64,000 bases of DNA, from assembly GCA_027625915.1 (NCBI GenBank), contig JANTQA010000040.1, positions 2,046,001 to 2,110,000 of the forward strand. Reading direction: 5' to 3'. The translations under genes and the position numbers were made by a program. Positions 21,998 through 35,300 of the stretch are shown here, in pieces (the first letter of the stretch is position 1; every line of letters starts with the position of its first letter). The DNA comes from Anaeramoeba flamelloides (Eukaryota; Metamonada; Anaeramoebidae). The notes under the pieces were generated by a model. The model searched no databases. It was not told the DNA's origin and was given only the letters and a program-made list of their open reading frames with translations.

Positions 21998-24515
21998 AAG
22001 AGCCCCTCTGGTTTATTTTGACTCTTTTTAGTGAAATTAATCATAAATAATAGTTTGGTTTAGACTCTTTAATATCATATTACACGAAAAAATCCCTTTT
22101 CAATAATAGTTTCACAATTATAAATTTTTATGTTTGAACAATCACACACTTCCTGAATACAATTATAAATAGCCTTTTTACAAATATATTTGCTTACTTC
22201 TCGGTTTTAAGTCTTATCATTTGATTTTACTCTTTTCTTCCATTTGGAATTTTTTTTCAGGAATAGTGATATTTTTTTTTTTTTTTTTTTTTGGTACAAA
22301 TTTGTTAAAAATCCTTACCTTGTACTATTTAGAGATTGATTTTTCAACTGAAATTTGTATCAAAACCAAAAAAAAAAAGATATAATAACTTTAAATTTAA
22401 TATAATTAAGCTACCTTGATTTTAATGTTACTTTATATTAATTTAAATAAGTTTTTTCTTCCAATTGATGAGTTTTTACGATGTAAAGTTTAAAATACAA
22501 TCCAAATAAAAAATCCTTTCAATAGATTCTATTGTGAATTTAATTGATTTTGTAAAAAAAATAAATTATAAGTATACTCACAGGGTGTCAACCCAAAAAA
22601 AGAAGAGAAATTTAAAAAAGAAAATTTTTCTATTTTTCAAAAATAAAATGATAAATGTATTTGAAAGGTATAGAATAGTTTTTTGATCTTTTCTCAAATT
22701 TACTAAATCTACATTTTAAAAAAACAAAGAAAAAATATATGGAAAAGTATATTCACTTTTGAGTGAAAATTCAACTCATCCGAGTTTAAAATAATTTTGA
22801 ATACTGAAAATTCAAATTTGAAAAGCATTCCGATCTTTAAAACTTAGTGTTTAAAAGGATCATTTTCTTAAAAAAGAAAAAAAAATATTTTTCAGAAACA
22901 AAAAATTAGTAACATAACTTAAATCGAGTTTCCACCCATTGAGAAAAAAAAACTTTAAAAAAAAAACAGAAAGGATCGTTGTAAATTGTTAATTCTAAAA
23001 GTTAAAAAGAGGAAGCGATATTTTCATTTTTTTTTGAAAAAGTAAAACATAGAAAACATCGAAAACTCAATTTTTGAAAACTATATGATTTTTATTTTAT
23101 AAAAGTCAATTCAGTTACTTAAAGTATTACTAATTCTAAACGAGTAATATAATCTATATTGAAAATTATAAACTATGGTATTATTGTAAACAAGAATATT
23201 TTATATTTGGTATTAAATTAATTTTCTAGGAAGAATTTTAATAGAGATAAAAAAATCACTATAGTATAACCAATATAATATTCTTTTCAAAAAAAATACT
23301 TTTTTATATCTATTAAAAATAAAATTAAGGCAATTTTTTGGGGAAGACGCAGTAGATTCGATTTCAGTAAACATATACAAGTTTTTTAACTTTGAAATGT
23401 AAAAATGAGATAACAAAAATTATAATATTTTAAATTTAACATTTTGAGTATTTTTTTTTTCGTTTTTCAATATTTTCAAAAATAAAACAACCCAAAAGTT
23501 AAAAATAAATCATTGAATAAAAAAAATTTCTTTTTTTTTGTTATAATAAAATTTCAGAAGGAATATTTATAATGAACTATAATTTTATCCTGAGAATTAT
23601 TTCTAGAAAAATTAAATGAATTAAAGTATATTAATGAATTATATCTTGTATTTCCTACACAATAAGAAATGAATTTTAACTTTTAAATATCAGAGCAAAT
23701 ATTTTTTTCTATTTTAAACTACACGAAGAATCAAAATAAACAATATTGAAAAATAAAAGTCCTTTGAATAATTACTTTGGAATAGATAAATATTTAAATT
23801 TTTAACAATTTTGAAAGTAAAAATCTTAAAAAAGTCTAAAAAATATAAATATTTTGTTAATTAAACAAAATATTGACCTTAAAATAATTCAAATATTTTT
23901 ATTCAAAAGTTTTTTTTTTCTTTGTAATTTTCATAATTTATCATTCAATACTATATCATTCAAAATTTCTTCGGTGTACCCTTTCTATAAATAATAGTTG
24001 AATATTTAATTCTAAACTTGTTTTTCTTTTAGGAAATTCAAGTAAATGCACACCTAGAGTGTAATTTTCACCCCTTTTAAAAAAATTATATTGATAAAAT
24101 TAATAATAAATTATCAACATTTGATTGAATAATAATTATTATTAAGATCTATAAGAGATTTCACACCCTGTTAGATGTTATGTAAGTCGGTCTGGGAACC
24201 ATAATGAAAAATAAAATATAAGATTTTTTGAGATTTGAAAATTTATGTATAGTTAAAAAAATGTCGAAAAAAGTAGAGAAACATTTTGGTATTATAATGA
24301 TGAAATCTAGAAATAAAAGTAGAAGAGTAAATAGAATAAAGAAAAAGAGATTTAAAAAACCTAAATAAATCGAGATAATATGAATAATTTATTCAGAAAA
24401 TCTGAAAAAGTGAAAACATCCAATTTAAACTCCAATAGACTGGAGAAAATGGTTAAATATAATGCTTGCTTTGGAATGAATTTAGAATGTGTTGGTCATA
24501 TTGTAAACATTTTTA
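21998..24515. other. Intergenic, no gene seen
   Basis: A 2.5-kb AT-rich gap. A T run at 22273-22293 is the only simple feature. Short frames here (such as 23213-23416) have no sequence-family character. I see no inverted or direct repeat pair. Confidence 0.4.
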
Positions 24516-25633
24516 TTAAGGGACTAGTCTTCTACGACAACAAGGCAAAATTTTAAAATCTGTTATTGGTGGTATTCTCTACTTACAAATTTTATAGATC
24601 CCAAGTGTCAAAAAATTCTGATCGACTAAGAAAGCCATAAAAGAAAATTAGTTTTGTGAGATCAATTTTTTTTTTCCATTTTTTCTGAAAAAGAAAACTA
24701 ATAAATTCTTTTTTTTTCTCACAATTTATCTATTTTTTACCCCGTTTATTGCAATTTTGATCATTATTATACTATAAAATTTCTTTGTTACCAGTAATAT
24801 TAATATAAAGATTTTTTTTCAATTTTGAGATAAAGCTTTTGGTTTACCAAAAAATTGATTTATTTAACGGATTAAAAAATAATTGTATTTTTTTAAGAAG
24901 AGTAGTTATAATAATCAAATTTTAAAAGTCATGTAAAAATTTTACTTTGAAATTTTGTTTTTGTATTAAGGCAAAATTTGATTTTTCAAAATAAAATTTT
25001 CTTGAAGATATTTGGGAATGAATTAATTTTATCCTCAAAATTCAAAATCATTTTTTTTCTGCCTAAAATGAATTGAATTGTTATAAGGATTCTTGTAAAT
25101 AAGACCAAACAATTTGTTGAAAAAAAATTTTCAATTTTTTTGTTATTTTTTTTCATTTTTTGAAAATCAGAAAACAACTTTTTCAAAACCTTAAAGAAAA
25201 AATTTTTTTCATAATAGATCTCGATTTAATTGATAAACTGTAGTTAAGCTTCTACCAAATACTCATTTATTGAATCACCTATACTTCATTTAATTTTATT
25301 GGCTAAGATTTGAATTGAAATATTAATCAAAGAAAAAGAAAACTAATAAAAAATTTCCTTTCGAAATCAATAATTTCCAACATAAAACGAAAAATATGTC
25401 TTCTCATTTTCAAGAATTAACTTAATTCCTAAACAAAATAATAGGTTACTTTTTTTCGTTTTATATTGGAAACATGTAAATTTTGGATTTCAAAAAAGAG
25501 ACTCAAATCAATAAATTGTTTAAATCATCCTAACTGATCCATTTCATAAGTCCAAACACAAATTACAAAACAAAAAATTTTCAAGATCTTGACAAGATTT
25601 CATTTTATTTTCAAAAATGACTGCTCCCTTAAT
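24516..25633 (+). repeat. Repeat family R1, full-length copy 2 (~1.1 kb)
   Basis: This is the best preserved copy. It starts TTAAGGGACTAGTC and ends GACTGCTCCCTTAA, so the two termini form an inverted repeat of about 13 bp with one or two mismatches, flanked by or including TTAA. Interior landmarks are as listed for the copy at 8907. A TTAA target is the signature of piggyBac-type elements, but the TIR sequence is not the usual one, so the class is uncertain. No protein-coding frame. Confidence 0.7.
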
Positions 25634-25919
25634 AACAATTTAGAATACAAAAACAGTATGATAAACTATAATTTACATTTATTCTTACGGCTGTTGATGT
25701 AAAGAATAGATGGATATGTCATTTAAATCAAAATAAAATATAATAAAATTGTGCTCAGATCATTGATTAATTTTATTTCTCTTTTTTGTTGTTTTTTAAA
25801 AAAAAATTATTTATTCAATATCTATTTTTTGATCAAACAAATGTTTTTCTTTTGACTAATATCTTTAAGAATCAATTTCAATTGTTCAATTATTATCTCA
25901 AAAATTATTTTTAATCCTA

Positions 25920-26175
25920 CATTTAGACATTTATCACGATTTTTAGACAATTATTGTGATTATATATATATTATCACTATTTGTGATATTATCACAATAT
26001 TATCAATTATCACATTTTATAGAATATCGTGGATTGCCGATCAATATTATAATTTGTATTTAATATTTCGATTTTATCGATTATCACAATTTGTATCAAA
26101 TATTAAGTATTTTCATAGAAAAACCTGATTTTATAAGTATTATCACGATTATTTAAACTTTATCATGAATTGGAA
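25920..26175. repeat. Cluster of ATTATCAC-type motifs
   Basis: Within about 240 bp there are some eight occurrences of (T/A)TTATCAC(A/G)ATT or its reverse complement. Examples lie near 25931, 25964, 25985, 26004, 26089 and 26142. They are irregularly spaced and in both orientations, so this is not a simple tandem array. The cluster sits ~140 bp past the end of the minus-strand gene fragment. It could be a decayed minisatellite or a protein-binding site cluster. Confidence 0.4.
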
Positions 26176-26310
26176 GAGAAATCGTCAATTCCTGTAATAA
26201 ATATACAAACGAAAGAAGTAAATAATTTTAATAAAAAATGATAAATTACACTTGAATGTAAATATATAATAATTTATTTATTTGTTAATTTGATTTATTT
26301 AAAGGTAAAA

Positions 26311-27742
26311 TTAATAATATTTTTTTTTTTTAGATTTATAACGCCGGATACTAAATCTACTTTTTGAATGATATATTTGTTTTTGCTTTATCAAATTTTG
26401 TGTATCCATCCGACTAGATTGAGATATATTCATTAGATTTAATTCATCAATAGTATTAATTAACATCTCTGAAGGACTTTTTTTGAATTTGATGGAACTG
26501 TTTATTAATTCTGATAAGACATTGAAATTGCTATCTAATATTTCGTTCGCTAATAATGGAATTTCAAAACAAAATTCTTCCAAAATTAAACTCAAAATTG
26601 TATGAAGATTTAGATTTTTATAATTCTCATTCTCGTTTGAGTTTGAATTTGAATAATTATTATTTGTACTCGAATTGGTATTCGGATTAGATTTTTGATG
26701 AAATAATTCCAACAATTCTGCGATATTCCAGATTCCTTGGAAATCGTTTTCGTATAAATAATCAATTTTTTCGGATTTAAATTCTAATTCTAAAGGATGC
26801 GTAAATAAATGTTCGATTCCTTGTTCAGTAATTGGCAATAAAGGCAAAGGTTTGTCAAAATAAATCTCAATGTGTTTCATAATTCTATCTTCATTTGTTT
26901 GTTCTTCGAGATCCGAATCCAATTCTTCAAAAATTTTATTTTTTATTTGGTGGTTTTGCCTTCTATCATAAAGTTCTTCTCTATTTTTAGAAAATCCACT
27001 AGAAACACTGCCTGAACCACCACCTTGACTATTAGAATCTCTTAAATTTTCAAGCAATGAATTATCTAACGAACCCAACGATGCCAATTCAGAGTTTTGT
27101 GAAAGGTCATCTCTACTTATTGATTTTTGAAAAATTTTTTTTTCAAAAGTATTCTTGATAAAGATCAAATTTGTACCATATTGAAAATTCCCTGTTGTTT
27201 CTTTTTTCGAGAAAACAATCCCTCTATCTTCCCAGATTGATTCATATTGTTCATTCACTTCAATTTCTCTTCCTTGAACTCTTTCTTTAATAAAAACCCA
27301 ATTATCATAAAATAAATTCTTTTTTTTTTTAAAAAATCAGGAGAAATAATTTACAATAATTTTAAAGTTTAGATCATTAACGATGCTTAGTGTTTAATAA
27401 ATATAGTAAATATTTATTTTTAGAAAAATAAAAAAAAATTGAAAAGTTCTTGGTAAAAAAAAAAAAAATTTACTGGTGCTTGTTGTATTAAAAAAGTAAT
27501 AAAATTAATTTGATTATTTTTATAATCTAAAGTGTTTTTTAAATCACTTTCAATTGGGAGTTGAAAAAATGTAATTAAATTATTTAGAAAAATTGCCAAA
27601 TGATTAAGAACTCCATTTTGTTCATATTCTTGTATTATTAAATGTGCAATTAAAAATATTTGTCCCATTATTTTTGTAATCAGAGGTGGATATTTAAAAT
27701 AAATTTGATGGAAATTTTGAATATTTTCTTTTTCAGAGAGTT
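26311..27742 (-). CDS. Unrecognised protein, last two exons (5' part unresolved)
   Basis: Two exons can be joined in phase. The first is 27474-27742, preceded by an AG acceptor and ended by GT at 27473-27472. The second is 26311-27318, with acceptor AG at 27320-27319. They read ELSEKENIQNFHQIYFKYPP...FLIQQAP / NLFYDNWVFIKERVQGREIE..., giving about 424 residues and ending TAA. The first exon is helical and hydrophobic. The second has an aromatic-rich start, a Ser/Gly/Asn-rich middle and a Lys/Arg-rich end (RRYKSKKKKYY). I do not recognise a domain. The upstream exon must end in phase 1 but was not found. It could be the 3' end of the PH-domain gene next to it or a separate gene. Confidence 0.5.
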
Positions 27743-28802
27743 CTATTTTTTTATAAAAACAATGATAATTAAAAGAATATCATGAGAATTTATATTTATT
27801 ATTATAATAATAATAGAATAAAAATAATAATAACAGTATAAATAAATATTAATAAAAAAGTTAATAATATAATCTTAATTTTTTGACTTTGCTTTAATAG
27901 TTGAAAAGTATTTGAATAGATAATAAAAAAAAATATAATTTGATTGGGCTTTAAAAAATAATGATTAGTTTTAAACTTCTTCTTCATAAATTTGACACAT
28001 CACCTTTAAAATCATTCAACAAATTAAATAGTGAATAATGATAAATTCAATTTAGAAAGATTGGTACAAATAATTATATTTTTTTTTCTTTTTATTTATT
28101 TTTTTTTATTTTTATTTATGGTCGTTAAAAAAAATAGTACAAGAAAAAAGTTTGTTAAAGGTTATCTGAAAACAGTTCAAAAACTTAAATCTACATATTT
28201 TCATAACTTTTTTAATCTTTTTTTTTTTCACACTGTTTTTAAAACATTTTTTAAAAAAAATTTTTTTTTCGATTTTGTTTTTGAAAGCAAAGAAATTTAT
28301 AGCTAGATTTTATTTGAAACAAAATGAAAGATTGTCCAATAGAGTAAATAAAAGATGAAAAATATTTGATCATAAAGATTAAGAACATTCTAAATCTTTT
28401 GTGATTTTTAAAAAAAAATTAAAATAATTTGAACAGTAACAAATTGAGGAAATTGTTTCCAAAATTTTTATTCCATAATACTTTTTAATTTTAGTTTATA
28501 AATTTGAACCTTTTTTTTTTTTTTTTAATTTTTAACTTTTTAATTTGATTAAAAATCAAATTAAAAAAGTTGCAAAAGAGAAAATTATACTCAAAATAAA
28601 ATATTTTCTTATTTTAAAAGAAATGATTCAATCAATATTTTTTAAAAAAATAATAGTTTTTTTCATTTCTTAAATGGGTTGGAATGATTAGAAAAGAGTT
28701 TGGTTCTAACCAAGGAAATGTCATTTTGTATTGCAGAATCATAATTTTTTTAACTTTATATTTTCAATCTTTAATTCAAAATTCATTAATTCTTTTACTA
28801 TT
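27743..28802. other. Gap between two minus-strand coding blocks
   Basis: AT-rich with a T-run at 28510-28527. A 38-codon open stretch on the minus strand near 28630-28750 (contains FPWLEPNSFLIIPTHLRN) may be an undetected exon of one of the flanking coding blocks, but its splice sites are not convincing. Confidence 0.3.
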
Positions 28803-30713
28803 TTATCCTTTAAAATCGATATTAAATGTTTCTATTTTTTTATTTTCTTCTTCTTCTTCTTCCATTATTTTATTGGAAGTAAAAATATTAAAAATATATT
28901 TAATTATAGTTTTCAAATAAAATTCATCTCTTTCTTTTTCTTTGTACTGTTTGAATAAATCTGGCCAAAAAATAAAAATAAAAATAGTTTGATTATTTTT
29001 CGAATTTTGCTTTTTAACATTACTTGTAATAAAAAAATTTTTCTTCAAAAATTTTTAAATTGAAAAGAATTATTTACCTTGATCAAATATTTCTGATAGA
29101 GAAAGTTCAGTGTCTTTAAAAAAAATTGGCTTTGGTAAAATAAAGCAAATGATTTGAAGAATAGATGTCAAGGGCAATAAAGTTGAATTATCCATTTTTA
29201 ATTCTGAAAATAATAATAATGGTGTTTTGTGTTGGAAGTATTTTTCTAAAATGCCGATGGAATCTTCTTGCTTATTAGCAAAATATTCAAAATGGTATTT
29301 TTCTAATTCGGATTCTTGTTTTGTTCGCACGATAATTGAAAAAATTGTTTGCAATAATGGTGTTAAAAATCTAATGATTGATTTTTCATTTGACAGATGC
29401 CCATTTTGTAGGGTTCTTTCGACTGTTGTTTTTTGAGTAAAAATAATTAATATTGAAAAGATTGTTAAGATTTTAAAGGCGCTGTTCGAAATAAGAAAAA
29501 TTGGTGGAGAAGATGTTCCAGACCGAAGTAAGATTTTAAATTCATCAAGAGAATCAGACATTAGGTGCACCCTTTGCAAAGTAGAGATTGGAATTTTTGT
29601 TTTATCAACATTATCATTGATTGGTAACAATTCAATTTCATCGGTTGTGATCCGGCAATAATATTCCTCAGAAATAAAATTCATAGAGTCAACATAGGTA
29701 ATTTTGTCAAGATAATAAGCTTTTTATGAATAAACAATTAAAAGAATGGATTAAATACAAATGAAATTGAAAAAAAAAATCGATAATTTGAATTTTGTTG
29801 GTTGTTTTGGTTTCTTTTTGAAAATAAAAAGGAAAAAAAGTTTTTTTTTTATTTGAAAAGTCTCGTTTTTGGTTTTGAGTTCATTATTTGTTCATTTAAT
29901 TAAGTTTTGTTTTGTTTTGTTGTCTTTATTTTAAAATTTGTTTTATTTTTTTTTTTTTAAATAATAAAAAAGAAAGATCTGAATTAAAAAATGAAAATGA
30001 AGGAAAAATACTTTGCTTTTCTTTGAATTTGCTTGGAATTTCAAATGAGTGCATTTCTTGTGATTGGTTTTGTGTTTGTATTGTTGTATCTTTTTGTGTT
30101 TGTGTTTGTGTTGTTGTATTGGTTTGTAATTGGTTTGTTGTATTGGTTTGTGTTGTTGTTGTGGTAGTATTTGTTGAGGTGGTGGAATTAGTTATATTTG
30201 TTAAATTGGTATTGTTGGTATTAGAAGTTGAGTTTTTTGTGTTGTTGTTGGTGATTGGTAAGGAGGTGTTGAAGTTGGTTGGCTTTTTTTTTAATGCATT
30301 TGAAATTGTTTCTGCCCATTTCTTGCCAGACACCAGATCTTCTGTGGAAAAGGAGATTGGCTTTAAGGGCAAAAAATGGTTTAGTTTGAAATAGAATTTT
30401 TTTGATGTTACTTTTTTAGGTTGGTATTCTGAACAAGAAAAGCCATTTAGATCAATTTTGTCAAGAGAATTTTTTTTTTGTTGATAATCGTTTTCGTTTT
30501 TATATTGTAACAAAGTTTTGTTGTTGTACAAAACAAAATATCTTTTTTTCCATGACTTCCATCCGGCTATTGGGGAAATTTTGGATTTAAATTATAAAAA
30601 AAAAAATTGCTTAAATATTTGAATCATTTCTTTTCAAAAAAAATAAAGTGAATTATACTTGAAAGTATCAAAAGGGGCCCCTCCATTAAAACTGTGCAAT
30701 TTAGTTGTGTCAT
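28803..30713 (-). CDS. PH-domain protein, four exons
   Basis: Exons on the minus strand are 30713-30659, 30566-30012, 29719-29078 and 28960-28803. Introns of 92, 292 and 117 bp all have GT..AG ends and keep phase, giving 469 residues. Exon 1 plus the start of exon 2 build a pleckstrin-homology domain that is invisible in any single frame: MEGPLLILSTGWKSWKKRYFVLY, then strands, ending in the conserved-Trp helix GKKWAETISNALK. By family knowledge it would bind phosphoinositides or partner proteins at a membrane. An Asn/Thr then Thr/Gln-rich linker (~105-180) follows. The start of exon 3 (YYCRITTDEIELLPIN...SNSAFKILTIF) looks like a second, divergent PH/PTB-like fold (inference). The remainder is helical and ends in an acidic stretch. 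The gene may continue into the coding block at 26.3-27.7 kb. Confidence 0.7.
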
Positions 30714-31580
30714 TTTAATTTTAGCAAAAATGAAGAAAAAAAAAGAATGTAAAAGAAGAAAACCAAAAAATGATTCAAAATTTTTAAATTTCACATCAAA
30801 AATCTTCTGACTTTTACAAAGTTGATGTCTTTTGGAAAGCATTTACCCTTTAAAGTTGCATAATGTTACTGAAAGGTTTGAAAAGTACTATGAAGTGACT
30901 GAAAGGTTTGTAAATTGTTTGTAAGCTTGATAAAAGTTATGATTTTTTTTATAGTGTTTAATCATTTTTTGTAATTATTCTTTTGATGAAGAGATTATTG
31001 AATAACTCTTGATATTTTTGTCAAGTATTTAACTTAATTGAAGATCAATTAGTTTTGTCTTTTATTAATTATTTGATATTCTAATATTTGTATTATTTTT
31101 GAGAAGAATATATATTAAAATAAAGGTAAATCCAGTATTTTTTTTTTATGAGAAATTATGGGATTAATTGGGAATTATTCTAATAGCAATTTTTTTCATT
31201 GAAAGTATTTCTTAGAAATTTCATATTTATTTGGTAAAGCTCTTTCAAATAGACAATAATTCAATTTAATTTTTCATGTGAAACAAAATCCAAATTAGAA
31301 AGCACTGATAACTCTATTTATTAGTTTCTATTTTTTCGAAATATTCAATTTTTTTTAGGATTTTTTTTTCTAAATCAAAATTAAATTGTACAATTTATTT
31401 TAATTTTTTATTGTTAGGGATTTTAAGTTAGAATTTATTGATTAATTAGAATTTTAAATCTTTTTTGGAAAATTTTAATAATATCATTCAACAAAAAAAA
31501 TAACAATAGGAATTCCCATCTTCCTGAAAAGTAGATTGAATTAATAAATATATTCATTTCTTCTTATTATTTACATATTA
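30714..31580. other. Intergenic between two minus-strand genes
   Basis: AT-rich with no supported gene. It includes the promoter side of the PH-domain gene. A short direct repeat, GTGACTGAAAGGTTTG-like, occurs at about 30869 and 30895. Confidence 0.35.
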
Positions 31581-31587
31581 ATATTTA

Positions 31588-31664
<77 letters not shown>
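31588..31664. repeat. Compound microsatellite (CA)n(TA)n
   Basis: About 28 uninterrupted CA/AC units run directly into about nine TA units. It is the only CA-type microsatellite of this length in the window; the others are TA. Confidence 0.95.
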
Positions 31665-32394
31665 TCTTTATCCAAGAGTAATTTTCAGACTCAACAAGGT
31701 TAATTTTTCATTAAAAGTTATTTAGTAATTATAAAAACCTATTATTATTCTCATTAATTAATGATTTGAAAAATTTTATTTTCCAACGAATGAAAATTTG
31801 ACAACTTCTTTTAACTTTATAAATACTTTTTGTTTTTCCTTTTCAAAAAAAAATAAGAAGTTTAATTCTCTTAAATAAAATCAACCAATTACCCAAAGGC
31901 TGTAGATTATTGATAATACGATTAAAACAATTTTTTTGGTGATTCATTGAATGTATAACAAATATGATGCTGATTTTCACAAAGACTACTTTGCTCATTT
32001 TTATTTTCTAAAAAAACAATTAATTTTAAAAAAGAGAATAGAATTTTAAAAAATTATTTTTTTATTTTGATTTTTCATTGCAACTTTTTATAATTATATT
32101 AATTGATCAACCTATTGTTTAGAGGCTGTATGGGTGATGGTTTGTGATATTTTGAAAATTGTAGGAAAAGTAATTTTTTTTTTCTAAAATGATTCAATTT
32201 GTGTTCTGAATAATATAAATTTAATTAAAACATTAAATGGTATCTAAATATCAAATAACAAAAATAATAATTAAATAAAAAAGAAAAAAGTTTTAAAAAA
32301 AGTCAAACTAAATTGATTTATTTGCTCTTATATTTTTTTTTATTATTTCAAAAATAAAAAATATGAAAAAAAATTAACTTTCAAAAGTATTTAA
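31665..32394. other. 3' flank of the exportin gene
   Basis: AT-rich, no gene recognised. The first bases beyond the minus-strand stop are A/T runs, consistent with a 3' untranslated region. Confidence 0.35.
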
Positions 32395-35300
32395 TTAAAA
32401 TAAATATCCATTATCCCTCATTTTATATCTAAACTGATTTAAATTTTGACCAAAAACACTGTAGTTATTTGTATCAAGGTTCTCTTTGATATCTATTAGA
32501 ATTGAATCGAAAAGTTTTAACACAATTTTCTGTTTATCCTTCTCTAGAGAAGAAATAATATTTTCTTTTATTTGGTGGAAGACATCTGTATATATTAAGA
32601 TTAAAGGAAGCAGAGGCTTTGAAATAGCCCAAACATTTATTTTAGGTTGGTATATCAAAGAATTTATAATAATTGTGATTATTTTTATCACGTTCTCTTC
32701 ATTCTGTTGAAGCTTCCCATGCAAAATTTGAGCTAATTTTTTCTTTTTAAGATTTCTTAATAATTCATTTTGGTAATTCGAATAATAAAAAGATAATAGC
32801 GATTCGACAAACACACAGCACTTTTCTGTTATTTTTTTTTTTTCGAGCAAGAACCCATTTATTATGATATTTATCAAATATGAAAACTTTTCATTGGGTC
32901 GGTTGATTATGAATTCTAAATATTCTTGAGAAAATGTTTCTAATAATTGATAATAGGAGTTATTAAATTTTGGATTTAATGGGATATCTTGCAAATCCAC
33001 CGATTCGGATAACTCGAAAATTAAATGCACAGTTTTTTGTAAGCAATCATCATCAAAGGCCTCAAAAACACCAAGATCAACATAGGAGTTTTGTACCAAA
33101 TTTGAAATGGTGGATTGGCAAATCGACAGGCTTTTGAACTTTGTTTCGTAATCGTTTGACAGGTTATTAAAATCATTAGAAAATTCCTGGGCAAATATTT
33201 GGATAGCATTACATATCAATTTGAAAATTATGATTCCGTTTGGGGAAGAAGAATGATGGAAGGAAGATTTTTTGCCATTTTGCCGACCATTTTTAGTTAT
33301 TGTCAAGGAAGCGAATTCGTTCCAGAATTTCAATAAATTGTTCGAAATCTTGGGTATTTTGTTGAAAAATTTAAAAAAATTGTTGAGTGTTTCAATTTTG
33401 GAGGGATAGAACCAATCAAAAAAGACAACGAATTTCCAATCATGATTACATTTAATAATGGTGCCCCTCAAATCCTTTAACAGGGACAGTGCCTTAACAC
33501 ACATGTTATCATCGAGTTCATATTGTTCATTTTGCTGCTTCAAATTATCAAAATATTGGCTTAATTCGTTAAAAGAGTTATCAAAAAGATGGATAAAATT
33601 ATCAAATTTCTTGAAAAATGGAATTTCCTTGTTTTCTAAAAACAATAACTTGCCAATTGTTTTATAATACATAACCCTGATCCTACTATGATTTAAAAAT
33701 TTTTCTAAAAATTGGAAATTATCTGTATTATGATTTTTCAATAATTGATCTATTTCTTCAAAGTTTAATAATGTTTGTCCCGCTTTATATTGATCAACAA
33801 ATTTATCAAATAATTGTAATGTTCTGGTAATTATATGCTCATCATTATAATATTTTTTAAAATTATTTTTAATTTTTAAATATATAAATAAAATCATCTG
33901 TTCGTATTTGGATTCAATATTGGGCAAAATTTCCGGAAAAAAGTTAAAAAATGTTAAAAATTTTTCGGATTGCTGATTAATATAGATAATATTAAACTGC
34001 TCAAAAAAATAAATGAAGGATAATTCTAAATATTTTAATGTTGAATTTAAATCAAATTTATTTTCCAAATTTTCTAACCATTGTATTAATTTAATAATTC
34101 TTAAAGTTAATTCTGCATCAAAATAATGCTTTTTTTGATGATTATTTTGCTGATTATTTTGATTTTTAGTATTATTTGAAGACATAATATTGCCAAGAAA
34201 TGAATTATTATTATTATTAGTATTATTATCCTGGCCCATTAATACCTTTTGTGTTTCTGGTAAAAAGGAATGCAAATATATATCGGATTCTGGAAAATTC
34301 AGATAAATGGCGCCTTTACTCAACGTATAAGCAGAAACTTGCATGGGCTTGGTTATTGTTTGGGAGATTAGCGATCCAGATAAAATAATTAAAATGCATA
34401 ATTGTAGCGCAGTGCCATCCCTTAATCCATTTTGTTGAATATTTTTTGATATTTTTTCAAAAAAATCAATTAATTGTAAAAATGTTTTTTGATAATCAAT
34501 CCTACCTAAAATTTTAAAATTATTTATTTCTGACATTAATTCAGATTCTAAATCATATATTTGTTGCAAATCAATTTCATTTTCAATATCCCCCCAATAG
34601 CTGAGCTTTTGAAAAATGAATTCTTGTACAATTTCTGCGATCATTTCAGTAATTTTTTGATAAGAATTATCTAGATCATTATTACTGCTATTATTTCGAT
34701 TTTGATTTTGGCTATTATTATGATCTTGATTATTAGGATTTAATTTACCTGGGCCTATCTCTTGAACTATTCGGACCCAAATACCCAATAAATAATAATT
34801 AGAATGCAAATTAGTAACATTTTGAAGACAGGTTATACTTAGTTGGTGTATTGAAGCTATAAATTGATCCAAATACGTTGTGGATATTAAAGTTTGAAAG
34901 CTTTGATTGATAATAACTTTATAACTTAATCGGCAATATTCATGCAAAATATTTTCAGATAATAAATGTAAATTATTTTCTGCAATTAAAGACGCACCAT
35001 ATAAGACATCACCCAGAAAGGAAATTTTGTCTTCATCATTTTCAAAAGCTACACCGCGGATTGAAGATAACAATTCTAAGCATTTCATTAAAACTTCCAA
35101 TCTGTGAATTACTGGTTCTTCACATGTGGAGCATCCAAAAAATAAGGACAATATTAAATTTAATATGTGATGGATTTTGATTTGCTTTCTCCATGTTGAA
35201 GAAAAAGATAACCTACTGGTGTCAGTTCCCCCAATCACATTAACCCTGCCAAATCCAGAAAAATCAAATGACAAGATCGTGTACAATAATTTTATACCAG

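Noticed and set aside
27319-27420. Apparent in-frame TGA before KNLFYDNW, suggesting TGA reassignment
   Set aside because: A phase-preserving intron (27319-27473) removes it, and thousands of codons in the other genes contain no sense TGA.
29912-30394. Plus-strand Val/Cys-rich frame of 160 residues
   Set aside because: It is antisense to the Asn/Thr/Gln linker of the PH gene.
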